Origin: an uncultured Bacteroides sp.
Lineage (GTDB): Bacteria > Bacteroidota > Bacteroidia > Bacteroidales > Bacteroidaceae
NCBI RefSeq assembly: GCF_963677945.1
Contig: NZ_OY782578.1
Coordinates: 930,001-994,000, forward strand
Length of the DNA stretch: 64,000 nucleotides
Direction: 5' to 3'
Shown one piece after another: positions 8,521 to 17,201 of the stretch. Position 1 is the stretch's first letter. Each line of letters starts with the position of its first letter. The notes below the pieces were generated by a model. The model had not been told where the DNA came from and ran no database searches. It worked only from the letters and a program-made list of their open reading frames with translations. The position numbers were made by a program, and so were the translations under genes.

Positions 8521-9624
8521 ATGAAGCATTTAGGTAAAGCTTTAATTTACGCGATTGTAGCAGTAAATATGCTCTTTGTAGGGCTACTTTTATTTTCTGC
8601 TTATAGTCCATGGCTTATTAATCCTACTGTGCATCCGGTTTTATCGTGTTTCGGACTCATATTCCCTGTTTTCTTATTGATAAACTTTTGTTTTCTAATT
8701 TTCTGGATTTTTACTTATCCTAAATTAGCATTAATATCTGCTTTGGGCTTTATTTTGTGCTTTGGGCAGATTCGTACATACATACCAATAAATTCTCGTA
8801 CGGATAAGATACCCCAACATTGTATAAAAGTACTTTCTTATAATGTAATGGGGTTTAATAAACTGAAAAAGCATACTCAAACAGATCCTAATCCTATTCT
8901 TGAATATATTCTGAAAAAGAATCCTGATATTATTTGTTTGCAGGAATTCCAGTTTTCAACAGATAGATCACATCTTACTGAAAAAGATATTAATAGCGCA
9001 TTAAGTGATTATCCGTACCATAAGAAAACGAATGTGAGTGCTGTGGGAAACGGGAACTGGGTGGCTTGTTATTCAAAATTTCCTATACTCTCATCGCGTC
9101 TTATTAAATATAAAAGCACCTACAATGGTTCTGTTATCTACGAACTTCTTATTAAAGGAGATACTGTGACGGTTATTAATAACCATCTTGAATCAAATAA
9201 GCTGACTAAAGAGGATAAGGATGTTTATGTAGATATGATAAAGGAGCCAGAAGCCGGAAAAGTTAAAAGGGGAGTGCGACATTTAGTGAAGAAACTGGCA
9301 GAAGCGTCTGCTATTCGTTCTTTACAGGCAAAGGCTGTTTCAAAGGAAATAGCAGCTTCCAAGCATCGGTCAATGATTGTTTGCGGTGATTTTAATGATA
9401 CTCCAATTTCTTATGCTCACCGTGTAATTGCTCAGGATTTAGATGACGCGTTTACCCAGTCGGGCAGAGGATTGGGAATTTCCTACAATCAACATATGTT
9501 CTATTTTAGAATAGACAATATCCTTATAAGCAAAAATTTAACAGCATATAACTGTACGGTGGATAACAGTATTAAAGAATCTGATCATTATCCAATCTGG
9601 TGCTATATTGCTATAAAAAAGTGA
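8521..9624 (+). CDS. Membrane-anchored endonuclease/exonuclease/phosphatase-family protein
   Basis: The 367-aa protein has about three N-terminal transmembrane segments (residues ~8-90) and then a DNase I-like catalytic domain. Motifs in order: LSYNVMGFN, ICLQEFQ (catalytic Glu), INNHLES, VCGDFNDTP (Asp/Asn) and SDHYPIW (terminal Asp-His). All active-site positions are present, so a phosphodiesterase or phosphatase is expected, with the domain outside the membrane. Nuclease versus lipid or sugar phosphatase cannot be told from sequence. It lies 3 nt after the second rhomboid gene, in one operon. Confidence 0.88.
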   Translation: MKHLGKALIYAIVAVNMLFVGLLLFSAYSPWLINPTVHPVLSCFGLIFPVFLLINFCFLIFWIFTYPKLALISALGFILCFGQIRTYIPINSRTDKIPQHCIKVLSYNVMGFNKLKKHTQTDPNPILEYILKKNPDIICLQEFQFSTDRSHLTEKDINSALSDYPYHKKTNVSAVGNGNWVACYSKFPILSSRLIKYKSTYNGSVIYELLIKGDTVTVINNHLESNKLTKEDKDVYVDMIKEPEAGKVKRGVRHLVKKLAEASAIRSLQAKAVSKEIAASKHRSMIVCGDFNDTPISYAHRVIAQDLDDAFTQSGRGLGISYNQHMFYFRIDNILISKNLTAYNCTVDNSIKESDHYPIWCYIAIKK

Positions 9625-9658
9625 TTTTTCAATTATTACCCTTTAATACATTTATAAT

Positions 9659-11752
9659 ATGGACTTGAAGAAAATAGTATTTATTTTATCTATTTGTAGT
9701 ATGACTTACTCGTATGCCGGTAATGTTAAGACAGACCCAAATCCTTTTCTTTCGGAATTTAAAACTTTGTACAATGCTCCTTCTTTTGATAAGATAAAGA
9801 TAGAACATTATGAACCTGCTTTTTTGGAAGGTATCCGTCAGCAGAATGCTCAAATTAAAGCAATTGTGTCTAATAAGGCAAAGCCAACGTTTCAGAATAC
9901 CATTGTAGCTTATGATAACAGTGGTGAGATTCTTCGTCGTGTAGGAGGCGTATTCTTTAATTTGACTGAAGCTGAAACAAACGATGCATTGACAGCTCTT
10001 TCAATTAAAATGGCTCCGGTTTTATCAGAACATAGTGATAATATCTCTCTGAATAAAGCTCTTTTTAAGAGAATAAAGACTGTTTATTCTCAAAGAGGAT
10101 CTTTAAAATTAACTCGTGAACAAGAAAGATTATTAGAACTTATTTATAAAGACTTTGTTCGCTCGGGAGCCGCACTTGATGATAAAAAGCAAGCTCGTTT
10201 GCGTGAAATTAATAAAGAATTAGCAACTCTGGAAATTGATTTTGGTAACCATGTTTTGAATGAAACTAATGCTTATCAATTAGTTATCAGTGATAATAAA
10301 GATCTTGCTGGTTTACCTGACTGGTTGGTAAAGAGTGCTGCAGAAGATGCTAAAGCTGCCGGTAAAGAAGGTAAATGGATTTTTACATTGCACAATGCCA
10401 GCCGATTACCATTCTTGCAATATGCAGATAACAGAGCTTTGCGTGAACAGATTTACAATGCTTATATTAACAGAGCGAATAAAGGAGATAAGAACGATAA
10501 CAAAGCAATTCTTGCAAAAGTTATAACTCTTCGTCTTGAAAAAGCAAATCTGCTTGGATTTGATACTTTTTCAAATTTTGTTTTGGATAAAAATATGGCA
10601 AAGAGCTCAACTAAAGTTATGGATTTTCTTAATAATCTTTGGAAGTACTCAAATGAAAATGCAAGAAAAGAAGCTGCAGAGTTGCAGAAAATGATGGATA
10701 AAGAAGGCAAAGGTGAAAAACTGGCTCGATGGGACTGGTGGTACTATTCTGAAAAACTTCGTCAGGAAAAATATAATCTGAATGAAGATGAACTTAAACC
10801 TTATTTCAAGTTGGACAATGTGCGTGAAGGTGCTTTTGCTGTTGCAAATAAGCTTTATGGAATAACGTTGACTGAAGTGAAGAATGTGCCGGTTTATCAC
10901 CCTGATGTTAAAGTCTTTGATGTAAAAGATAGTAAAGGTAAACATCTTGGTTTGTTTTATGTAGATTATTTCCCACGTGCCGGTAAACGTGGTGGTGCAT
11001 GGATGAATAATTACAAAGATCAGCACGGAGAATCTCGTCCTATCATCTGTAATGTTGCCAGTTTCACTAAACCTACAGGTGATGTTCCTTCTTTATTAAC
11101 ATTGGATGAAGTACAAACTCTTTTCCATGAATTTGGGCATGCACTTCACGGACTATTAACTAAATGTAATTATGTAGGAGTATCTGGTACAAATGTAACA
11201 CGTGACTTTGTTGAACTTCCATCTCAGATAATGGAACATTGGGCTACAGAACCTGAAGTATTGAAAATGTATGCAAAGAACTATAAAACAGGAGAAGTGA
11301 TGCCGGATACTCTGATTCAGAAATTAAACAAACAAATGCTTTTTAATCAAGGATTTATGACAACAGAACTTCTGGCTGCCGCTATTCTTGACATGGAGTT
11401 TCATAATTTGAAAGATGCAAAGAATCTGGATGTTGTTGACTTTGAGAAAAAAGTAATGGATAAATACGGCCTGATTCCTGAAATAGCTCCAAGATACCGA
11501 GCTACTTACTTTAATCATATTATTGGCGGATATGCCGCAGGATATTATAGTTATCTATGGGCAAATGTGTTGGACTCTGATGCATTTGAAGCATTTAAAG
11601 AGAATGGTATCTTTGATAAGAAAACAGCAGATGCTTTTCGTACAAATGTGCTTGAAAAGGGAGGAAGTGAAGATCCAATGGTGTTATACAAAAAATTCCG
11701 TGGAGCTGAACCAAAACTTGAACCAATGTTAAAAAACAGAGGACTTCAATAG
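9659..11752 (+). CDS. M3-family zinc metallopeptidase (oligopeptidase A / dipeptidyl carboxypeptidase type)
   Basis: The 697-aa protein has an N-terminal signal peptide (residues 1-~20, ending SYAG), so it acts in the periplasm on small peptides. The zinc site is HEFGHALHG at about residues 490-498. The downstream ligand Glu is in FVELPSQIMEHW. The length fits the Dcp/PrlC family. It lies 34 bp after the phosphatase-like gene, on the same strand, and may be the operon's last gene. Dcp versus oligopeptidase A cannot be separated by eye. Confidence 0.92.
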   Translation: MDLKKIVFILSICSMTYSYAGNVKTDPNPFLSEFKTLYNAPSFDKIKIEHYEPAFLEGIRQQNAQIKAIVSNKAKPTFQNTIVAYDNSGEILRRVGGVFFNLTEAETNDALTALSIKMAPVLSEHSDNISLNKALFKRIKTVYSQRGSLKLTREQERLLELIYKDFVRSGAALDDKKQARLREINKELATLEIDFGNHVLNETNAYQLVISDNKDLAGLPDWLVKSAAEDAKAAGKEGKWIFTLHNASRLPFLQYADNRALREQIYNAYINRANKGDKNDNKAILAKVITLRLEKANLLGFDTFSNFVLDKNMAKSSTKVMDFLNNLWKYSNENARKEAAELQKMMDKEGKGEKLARWDWWYYSEKLRQEKYNLNEDELKPYFKLDNVREGAFAVANKLYGITLTEVKNVPVYHPDVKVFDVKDSKGKHLGLFYVDYFPRAGKRGGAWMNNYKDQHGESRPIICNVASFTKPTGDVPSLLTLDEVQTLFHEFGHALHGLLTKCNYVGVSGTNVTRDFVELPSQIMEHWATEPEVLKMYAKNYKTGEVMPDTLIQKLNKQMLFNQGFMTTELLAAAILDMEFHNLKDAKNLDVVDFEKKVMDKYGLIPEIAPRYRATYFNHIIGGYAAGYYSYLWANVLDSDAFEAFKENGIFDKKTADAFRTNVLEKGGSEDPMVLYKKFRGAEPKLEPMLKNRGLQ

Positions 11753-11941
11753 TATTGTTTGACCTTTAATTTATTGTTTACTGCCAAAGATCTGTTGTAT
11801 AACATATTTTGTAAGTTCAAAATGCACTATGTAACTTAAATATTTGCTACACTTTATATATAAAAGTGAAAAAAAAGCTATATTTGCGCATTATATGCAG
11901 TATAAATTAATTAAAGTAAGTAATATAAATTTAAAAGAAAA

Positions 11942-14900
11942 ATGCAAAACAAAGGACTTGTAAAAGTTTTTGCGGTATTGCTCACACTTGTATGTGTGTT
12001 CTACCTGTCTTTCTCTTTTGTTACTCGTCATTACATGAAAATGGCTGCCGAGTATGCTAAAGGAGATCCGAAGTTAGAGCAAGAGTACATTGACTCACTG
12101 TCAACTGAAAAAGTGTGGTTGGGCAATTATACGCTTAAACAGTGTCGTGAAATGGAGATTAGTTTAGGTCTTGACCTAAAGGGGGGTATGAATGTTGTGC
12201 TTGAAGTTTCAGTAGGCGATGTATTAAAAGCATTAGCTGATCATAAAGAAGATGCTGCATTCAATAAAGCGGTAGCTTCTGCTCAGATACTTTCTGAGAA
12301 AAGCCAGTCAGACTTTATCACACTTTTCGTTAAAGAATATCATAAATTAGCTCCGGGTGCCAGATTATCTGAATTATTCGCTACTCAGCAGTTAAAAGAT
12401 AAGGTTACTCAGAAATCTTCTGATTCAGAAGTTGAGAAAGTAATCAGAGAAGAAGTTAAAGCAGCTATTGATAACTCTTATAACGTTCTTCGTACTCGTA
12501 TCGACCGCTTTGGTGTTGTTCAGCCAAATATTCAGAGCTTACCAGATCAGATGGGCCGTATCATGGTTGAACTTCCAGGTATCAAAGAACCTGAACGTGT
12601 AAGAAAATTGCTTCAGGGTTCTGCTAACCTTGAATTCTGGGAAACTTATGACTCTAAAGACATTGTTCCTTATTTCAGCACAGTTGATAATACTATCCGT
12701 TTAATTGCAGAAGGAAAAGGTGCTACTGTAGCTGCTGCAGACACTACTGCAAAAGATACTACAGCTGTTGCAGTTGCAAAAGTTAGTGCAAAAGATAGCC
12801 TTGAAGCTGTATTAAAAGGTGGAAAAGCTCAGAAAGAAGAAAAGGGCAAAGTAAATACTGCTCAATTGGCAAGTGCTAAGAAAGAGCATCCTTTGTTGTC
12901 AATCTTCCAACCTAACACCAATGGTTACGGATGTATAGTAGGATATGCTAATTATAGAGATACAGCTGCTATCAACAAATACTTTGCTATGAAGCAAGTA
13001 CAGGATCAGCTTCCTAAAGACTTAAGATTGAAATGGGGTGTTAAAGCTGCTGATGGCGATAAGAAAGCTCAGACTTTTGAACTTTATGCAATTAAATCTA
13101 CAGAACGTAACGGACGTGCTCCATTAGAAGGTGATGTAGTAACAGATGCAAAAGATACTTATGATCAATTTGGCAAACCAGCTGTAAGCATGTCTATGAA
13201 CTCTGAAGGTTCAAGAAGATGGGCATTGATGACAAAACAGAATATTGGTAAAGCAATTGCCATTGTTTTGGATGGTTATGTATATTCAGCTCCAAATGTA
13301 AATAGTGAAATTACTGGCGGTAATTCTGAAATTACTGGTCACTTCACTCCAGAAGAATCTAAGGACTTGGGAAATGTGTTGAAGTCTGGTAAAATGCCGG
13401 CTCCTGCACACATTGTTCAGGAAGATATCATTGGTCCATCATTGGGTCAGGAATCAATCAATGCTGGTCTTATTTCTTTCTTAGTTGCAATTGTTGTTTT
13501 GATGTGCTTCATGTGCTTTATGTATGGATTCATTCCAGGTATGATTGCCAACTCAGCTTTGATCTTTAACTTGTTCTTCACGTTAGGTATCCTATCTTCG
13601 TTCCAGGCCGCGTTAACTCTGTCAGGTATTGCCGGTATGGTGTTGACACTTGGTATTGCTGTCGATGCGAACGTACTTATCTACGAACGTACAAAAGAAG
13701 AATTAAGAGCTGGTAAAAATGTTAAAACTGCTTTGTCTGAAGGTTATTCAAATGCATTCTCTGCAATCTTCGACTCAAACATTACTTCAATTATTACAGG
13801 TGTTATCCTGTTCTATTTTGGTACAGGTCCTATCAAAGGTTTCGCAACTACATTGATCATTGGTATCATCTGTTCATTCTTTACAGCAGTATTTATGACA
13901 CGTGTGGTTTACGAACACTTCATGAACAAAGATAAGTTGTTGAATCTTACATTCTCTTCTAATCTTTCTAAGAAGATATTCGTTCATACACATTATAACT
14001 TTGTTGGTTCTAATAAGAAATCATTCTTTGTATTTGGTGCTGCTTTGGTAATCTGCTGTGTTTCTTTTGCACTTCGTGGATTGAGCCCAAGTATTGATTT
14101 TACTGGTGGACATAATTATGTACTTCAATTTGAAAAATCAGTTGAGCCAGAACAAGTAAGAACATTAATGGCTAGCCAGTTTGGCGATGCTTCTGTTACT
14201 GTTATTGCTCTTGGTACTGATGGAAAGAAAGTTCGTGTAAGTACTAACTACCGTATTGAAGAAAGCGGAAGCAATGTAGACTCAGAAATTGAAGCTAAGC
14301 TTTATAACGCAGTAAAAGATAAGTTACTTGCTCCAGGAACTTCTCTTGAAACATTCAAGAATCCTGATATCCGTACCGGTGGTAGCATTATTAGTTCTCA
14401 GAAAGTAGGGCCAAGTGTTGCAAAAGACATCACTATCGGAGCTATTATTGCTGTTGCTCTTTCTTTGTTAGCTATCGGACTTTATATCTTACTACGATTT
14501 AGAGATATATCTTTCAGTGTTGGTTCTGTTGTGGGATTGGTTGTAGACTCAGTAATAATTGCTGGTGTATTCTCCCTATTCTATGGTAGATTGCCATTCT
14601 CTATGGAGGTTGACCAGAACTTCATTGCTGCCATCTTAACAATCATTGGTTATTCTATTAATGATAAGGTGGTAATCTTTGACCGTGTTCGTGAGTTCTT
14701 CCACTTGTATCCAAAGCATGACCGTACTGAGTTGTTCAATGACTCATTGAATACTACTCTTGCTCGTACTGTAAATACTTCAATTTGTACATTGTTAGTA
14801 ATGTTATGTATCTTCATCTTAGGTGCTGAATCTATTCGTAGTTTCGCATTCGCATTGATGGTTGGTATCATCGTTGGTACTCTTACATCACTCTTTGTTT

Positions 14901-14968
14901 CTGCTCCTATTGCATTCATTATGCAACAGAAAGAAGCTAAGAAGCATGCAAAAGCTCTAGAAAAATAA
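11942..14968 (+). CDS. secDF: Protein translocase SecD-SecF fusion
   Basis: Uses the proton motive force to help SecYEG export proteins. The 1008-aa single chain has the SecD part first (GLDLKGGMNVVLEV near residue 75, the P1 head, then six membrane segments with AVDANVLIYERTKEEL). The SecF part starts near residue 690 (SIDFTGGHNYV) and ends with NDKVVIFDRVREFF. The P1 head contains an Ala/Lys/Asp-rich low-complexity insert (about residues 255-310). Fusion is normal in Bacteroidota. A -7-like TATATTTG (11879-11886) lies upstream; a strong terminator follows. Confidence 0.96.
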   Translation: MQNKGLVKVFAVLLTLVCVFYLSFSFVTRHYMKMAAEYAKGDPKLEQEYIDSLSTEKVWLGNYTLKQCREMEISLGLDLKGGMNVVLEVSVGDVLKALADHKEDAAFNKAVASAQILSEKSQSDFITLFVKEYHKLAPGARLSELFATQQLKDKVTQKSSDSEVEKVIREEVKAAIDNSYNVLRTRIDRFGVVQPNIQSLPDQMGRIMVELPGIKEPERVRKLLQGSANLEFWETYDSKDIVPYFSTVDNTIRLIAEGKGATVAAADTTAKDTTAVAVAKVSAKDSLEAVLKGGKAQKEEKGKVNTAQLASAKKEHPLLSIFQPNTNGYGCIVGYANYRDTAAINKYFAMKQVQDQLPKDLRLKWGVKAADGDKKAQTFELYAIKSTERNGRAPLEGDVVTDAKDTYDQFGKPAVSMSMNSEGSRRWALMTKQNIGKAIAIVLDGYVYSAPNVNSEITGGNSEITGHFTPEESKDLGNVLKSGKMPAPAHIVQEDIIGPSLGQESINAGLISFLVAIVVLMCFMCFMYGFIPGMIANSALIFNLFFTLGILSSFQAALTLSGIAGMVLTLGIAVDANVLIYERTKEELRAGKNVKTALSEGYSNAFSAIFDSNITSIITGVILFYFGTGPIKGFATTLIIGIICSFFTAVFMTRVVYEHFMNKDKLLNLTFSSNLSKKIFVHTHYNFVGSNKKSFFVFGAALVICCVSFALRGLSPSIDFTGGHNYVLQFEKSVEPEQVRTLMASQFGDASVTVIALGTDGKKVRVSTNYRIEESGSNVDSEIEAKLYNAVKDKLLAPGTSLETFKNPDIRTGGSIISSQKVGPSVAKDITIGAIIAVALSLLAIGLYILLRFRDISFSVGSVVGLVVDSVIIAGVFSLFYGRLPFSMEVDQNFIAAILTIIGYSINDKVVIFDRVREFFHLYPKHDRTELFNDSLNTTLARTVNTSICTLLVMLCIFILGAESIRSFAFALMVGIIVGTLTSLFVSAPIAFIMQQKEAKKHAKALEK

Positions 14969-14990
14969 GAACTTTTATATAGTTTATAGT

Positions 14991-15025
14991 AAAGGCTGCT
15001 CTGTAAAGGGCAGCCTTTCTTTTTG
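14991..15025 (+). terminator. Terminator of secDF
   Basis: Stem AAAGGCTGC (14991-14999) with GCAGCCTTT (15010-15018), followed by CTTTTT, 22 bp after the secDF stop. Confidence 0.85.
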
Positions 15026-15101
15026 GAGGTAATTAACCTTATGGCTTATATAAATGTATTTAGGTTATTATATAAAAAAGACTCCAATCTTTATTATTCT
15101 C

Positions 15102-15176
15102 TTGTACAAAAGAATTCTTTGTTTTGTACAAAAGATATATTTCTTCTGTACAAAAGAATGCATTCTTTTGTACAAG
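15102..15176. repeat. Cluster of TGTACAAAAGA repeats with a 28-bp perfect palindrome
   Basis: TGTACAAAAGA occurs at 15103-15113, 15125-15135 and 15147-15157. The third copy joins an inverted fourth copy to form a perfect 28-bp palindrome at 15147-15174, centred on the junction ATG|CAT. There are no associated genes in this 550-bp gap between secDF and the antiporter gene. Confidence 0.8.
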
Positions 15177-15330
15177 GATCAATTAATTCTTCATTATGAA
15201 TTGTGAAAAGAATAAGTATGAACCTGAAAATGAAAAAACTAAGAGTTCAATTATAGATGAAGTGTATAGTTATTAGTAACCAATACCTGGTTATTAATAA
15301 ACACGGTCAGCCAAAATCAGGACGAAACAA

Positions 15331-15434
15331 GTGCTAGACTGCTAGACTTCTGCTAGACTTTGAAGAAGAAGTCTAGCACCTGTATTACGTTTATACGCAA
15401 TAACTTATGTGCCAAGTGCTAGACTGCGAGACTT
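15331..15434. repeat. GCTAGACT repeat cluster with a hairpin
   Basis: Copies of GCTAGACT begin at 15333, 15341 and 15352, and another at 15418 followed by a variant GCGAGACT. An inverted copy AAGTCTAGCAC lies at 15369-15379. TGCTAGACTT (15351-15360) and AAGTCTAGCA (15369-15378) form a 10-bp stem with an 8-nt loop. The sequence is distinct from the TGTACA cluster 150 bp to the left. No ORF of note here. Confidence 0.7.
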
Positions 15435-15522
15435 TTTTGAATTTTTAATTTTATGGAGAGAGTAAATTCAATTAATTCTCATTGCAGATAGAGCCAATTG
15501 TACTCTTAAAACTCTGGTAATT

Positions 15523-16848
15523 TTATATAAATATCAGTTGCACAATAATATAGATAGGTAACAAGACTATCAGTGAGAATTTAAACATATATGCAAAGAA
15601 ACTTGGCATCTTGATACCTCTTTCTTCTGCAATAGACTTTACCATGAAGTTTGGTCCATTTCCAATGTAAGTCATTGATCCAAAAAATACAGAGCCTACA
15701 CAGATTGCTTTCAATAGAATCTCAGGTACTCCAGCAACCTTTATTGATTCTGATAAAGATAAAGGTAATCCACCTGCAACTAATCCACGTGCTAAATCAT
15801 AGAATGCAACTGCTGTTGGTGTATTGTCTAAGAATGAACTCAGTGCCCCTGATGCGTATAAAAATTGGCGAGGTTCTGTTAGTCCAAAACTGACTGCATT
15901 ATTTGCAAGCCAGATTAGTGCAGGCGACATGGTTACAAATATGCCTAGAAAAAGACAGGCAACTTCGGTAATAGGAGTCCACGAGAAACTATTGTTTTTG
16001 CGCACTTCAGACTTTGTGTAAAATAAAGACAGAGCAGCAAGTATTACTAATATAATCTCACGAATATATTCCAGCCATATCGGAGTATTTTCTTGCTCCA
16101 TTGCAGGTATATTTCCTTTATTGATGAAAGCAACAGCAAGGATTACCCCTAGCAGAAATAAGAAATTTATATTGCCTGTAACACGTATAGGCTCTTGTTG
16201 AATAGAATCTTCAGCAAGATCTATCCATTCTTCTTTTTTATAATAATATCTGTCTACAAAGTAGTATATGGATAGTAATAATACACCAGTGAATGCCCAT
16301 TCGGGAAATAAAGTAAAGAACCAGGAAAACTCAGCTCCACGCAGATAAAGCATAAATAACGGAGGATCTCCTAGCGCTGTTAAAAGTCCCCCACAATTGG
16401 CTATTGCAGCGATAAAAAACAACATAGTATGAGTGGTGTACTTACGCTCCTGATTGGTGTTAATCATTGGACGAATAAGAAGCATGGCTGCCCCTGTGGT
16501 GCCCATAAAAGCCGCCAATACATAGCCGATTCCCATAAATAAGACATTATTTCGTGGAGTGGCTTTAATATCTCCGGAAACATGAATACCTCCGGTAATA
16601 ATAAATAGCGAACCTAACAAAATAATAAATGGAACATAATCGTGAACAACGGTGTTTGCCAGATTTGTTGAAAGTCCGTTTTCCAGCATGTAAACTACTA
16701 CAGGAATACTAAGAATAACAGATACCAAAAGTTTATTCTTATTTTTATCCCACCATTTCCCTAAAATAAGCGGACCTACAGCAATAGCTAAAAGCATTAT
16801 CAGAAAAGGAATTGAAACCCACAAAGGCATATTGAAAGTACTTTCCAT
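15523..16848 (-). CDS. Sodium:proton antiporter, NhaD / ion-transporter superfamily
   Basis: Integral membrane protein of 441 aa with about 11-12 hydrophobic segments and almost no soluble domain. FMGTTGAAMLLIRP and TALGDPPLFML resemble the paired re-entrant motifs of the ArsB/NhaD/CitMHS ion-transporter superfamily, and SSFLDNTPTAVAFYDLA the second-half partner. Bacteroides homologues are usually named sodium:proton antiporter; a dicarboxylate or arsenite substrate cannot be excluded from sequence alone. It is a single gene. The 350-bp upstream gap holds a 14-bp inverted repeat. Confidence 0.8.
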   Translation of the reverse strand: MESTFNMPLWVSIPFLIMLLAIAVGPLILGKWWDKNKNKLLVSVILSIPVVVYMLENGLSTNLANTVVHDYVPFIILLGSLFIITGGIHVSGDIKATPRNNVLFMGIGYVLAAFMGTTGAAMLLIRPMINTNQERKYTTHTMLFFIAAIANCGGLLTALGDPPLFMLYLRGAEFSWFFTLFPEWAFTGVLLLSIYYFVDRYYYKKEEWIDLAEDSIQQEPIRVTGNINFLFLLGVILAVAFINKGNIPAMEQENTPIWLEYIREIILVILAALSLFYTKSEVRKNNSFSWTPITEVACLFLGIFVTMSPALIWLANNAVSFGLTEPRQFLYASGALSSFLDNTPTAVAFYDLARGLVAGGLPLSLSESIKVAGVPEILLKAICVGSVFFGSMTYIGNGPNFMVKSIAEERGIKMPSFFAYMFKFSLIVLLPIYIIVQLIFI

Positions 16849-17201
16849 TTTATTTATTTAATTTCAACGAAGTGCTTGATCTTAACTAATCTTCTTCTTT
16901 TTTACGAAGTGTGTGATTGTTTAAGTATTTGAAAACTAAGCACTATATTATTAATTCAATGATTGGTTTTGGACTGCAAATGTACTGCTTTTTTTAATAT
17001 CATGTACAAATAAGATGCTATTACCCAATGGATATTTGATTATTTAAAATCGAATTAAATGATAAAAGCATAGATAGAAATATAGAAAGAACGAATATAT
17101 CATATAAATACTACCTTGTAGCAGAAAAGATATAATCGTTCTTTCTATACGGTTGATAACAATAAATAGAAATGAATCTCCCGTTGTTTTAAACGGCTGT
17201 A
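16849..17201. other. Gap with a 14-bp inverted repeat
   Basis: The only clear structure is TATAGAAAGAACGA (17081-17094) with TCGTTCTTTCTATA (17136-17149), 14 perfect pairs and a 41-nt loop. It lies about 50 bp beyond the stop of the polyferredoxin gene and may terminate that operon, although no strong T-run follows on the minus strand. The rest is AT-rich and shows no gene. Confidence 0.55.

Noticed and set aside
11942-14968. SecD and SecF in one chain
   Set aside because: Fusion is the normal state in Bacteroidota.
15102-15434. Possible CRISPR array
   Set aside because: Repeats are short (8-14 bp), unevenly spaced, partly inverted, and no cas genes are nearby.
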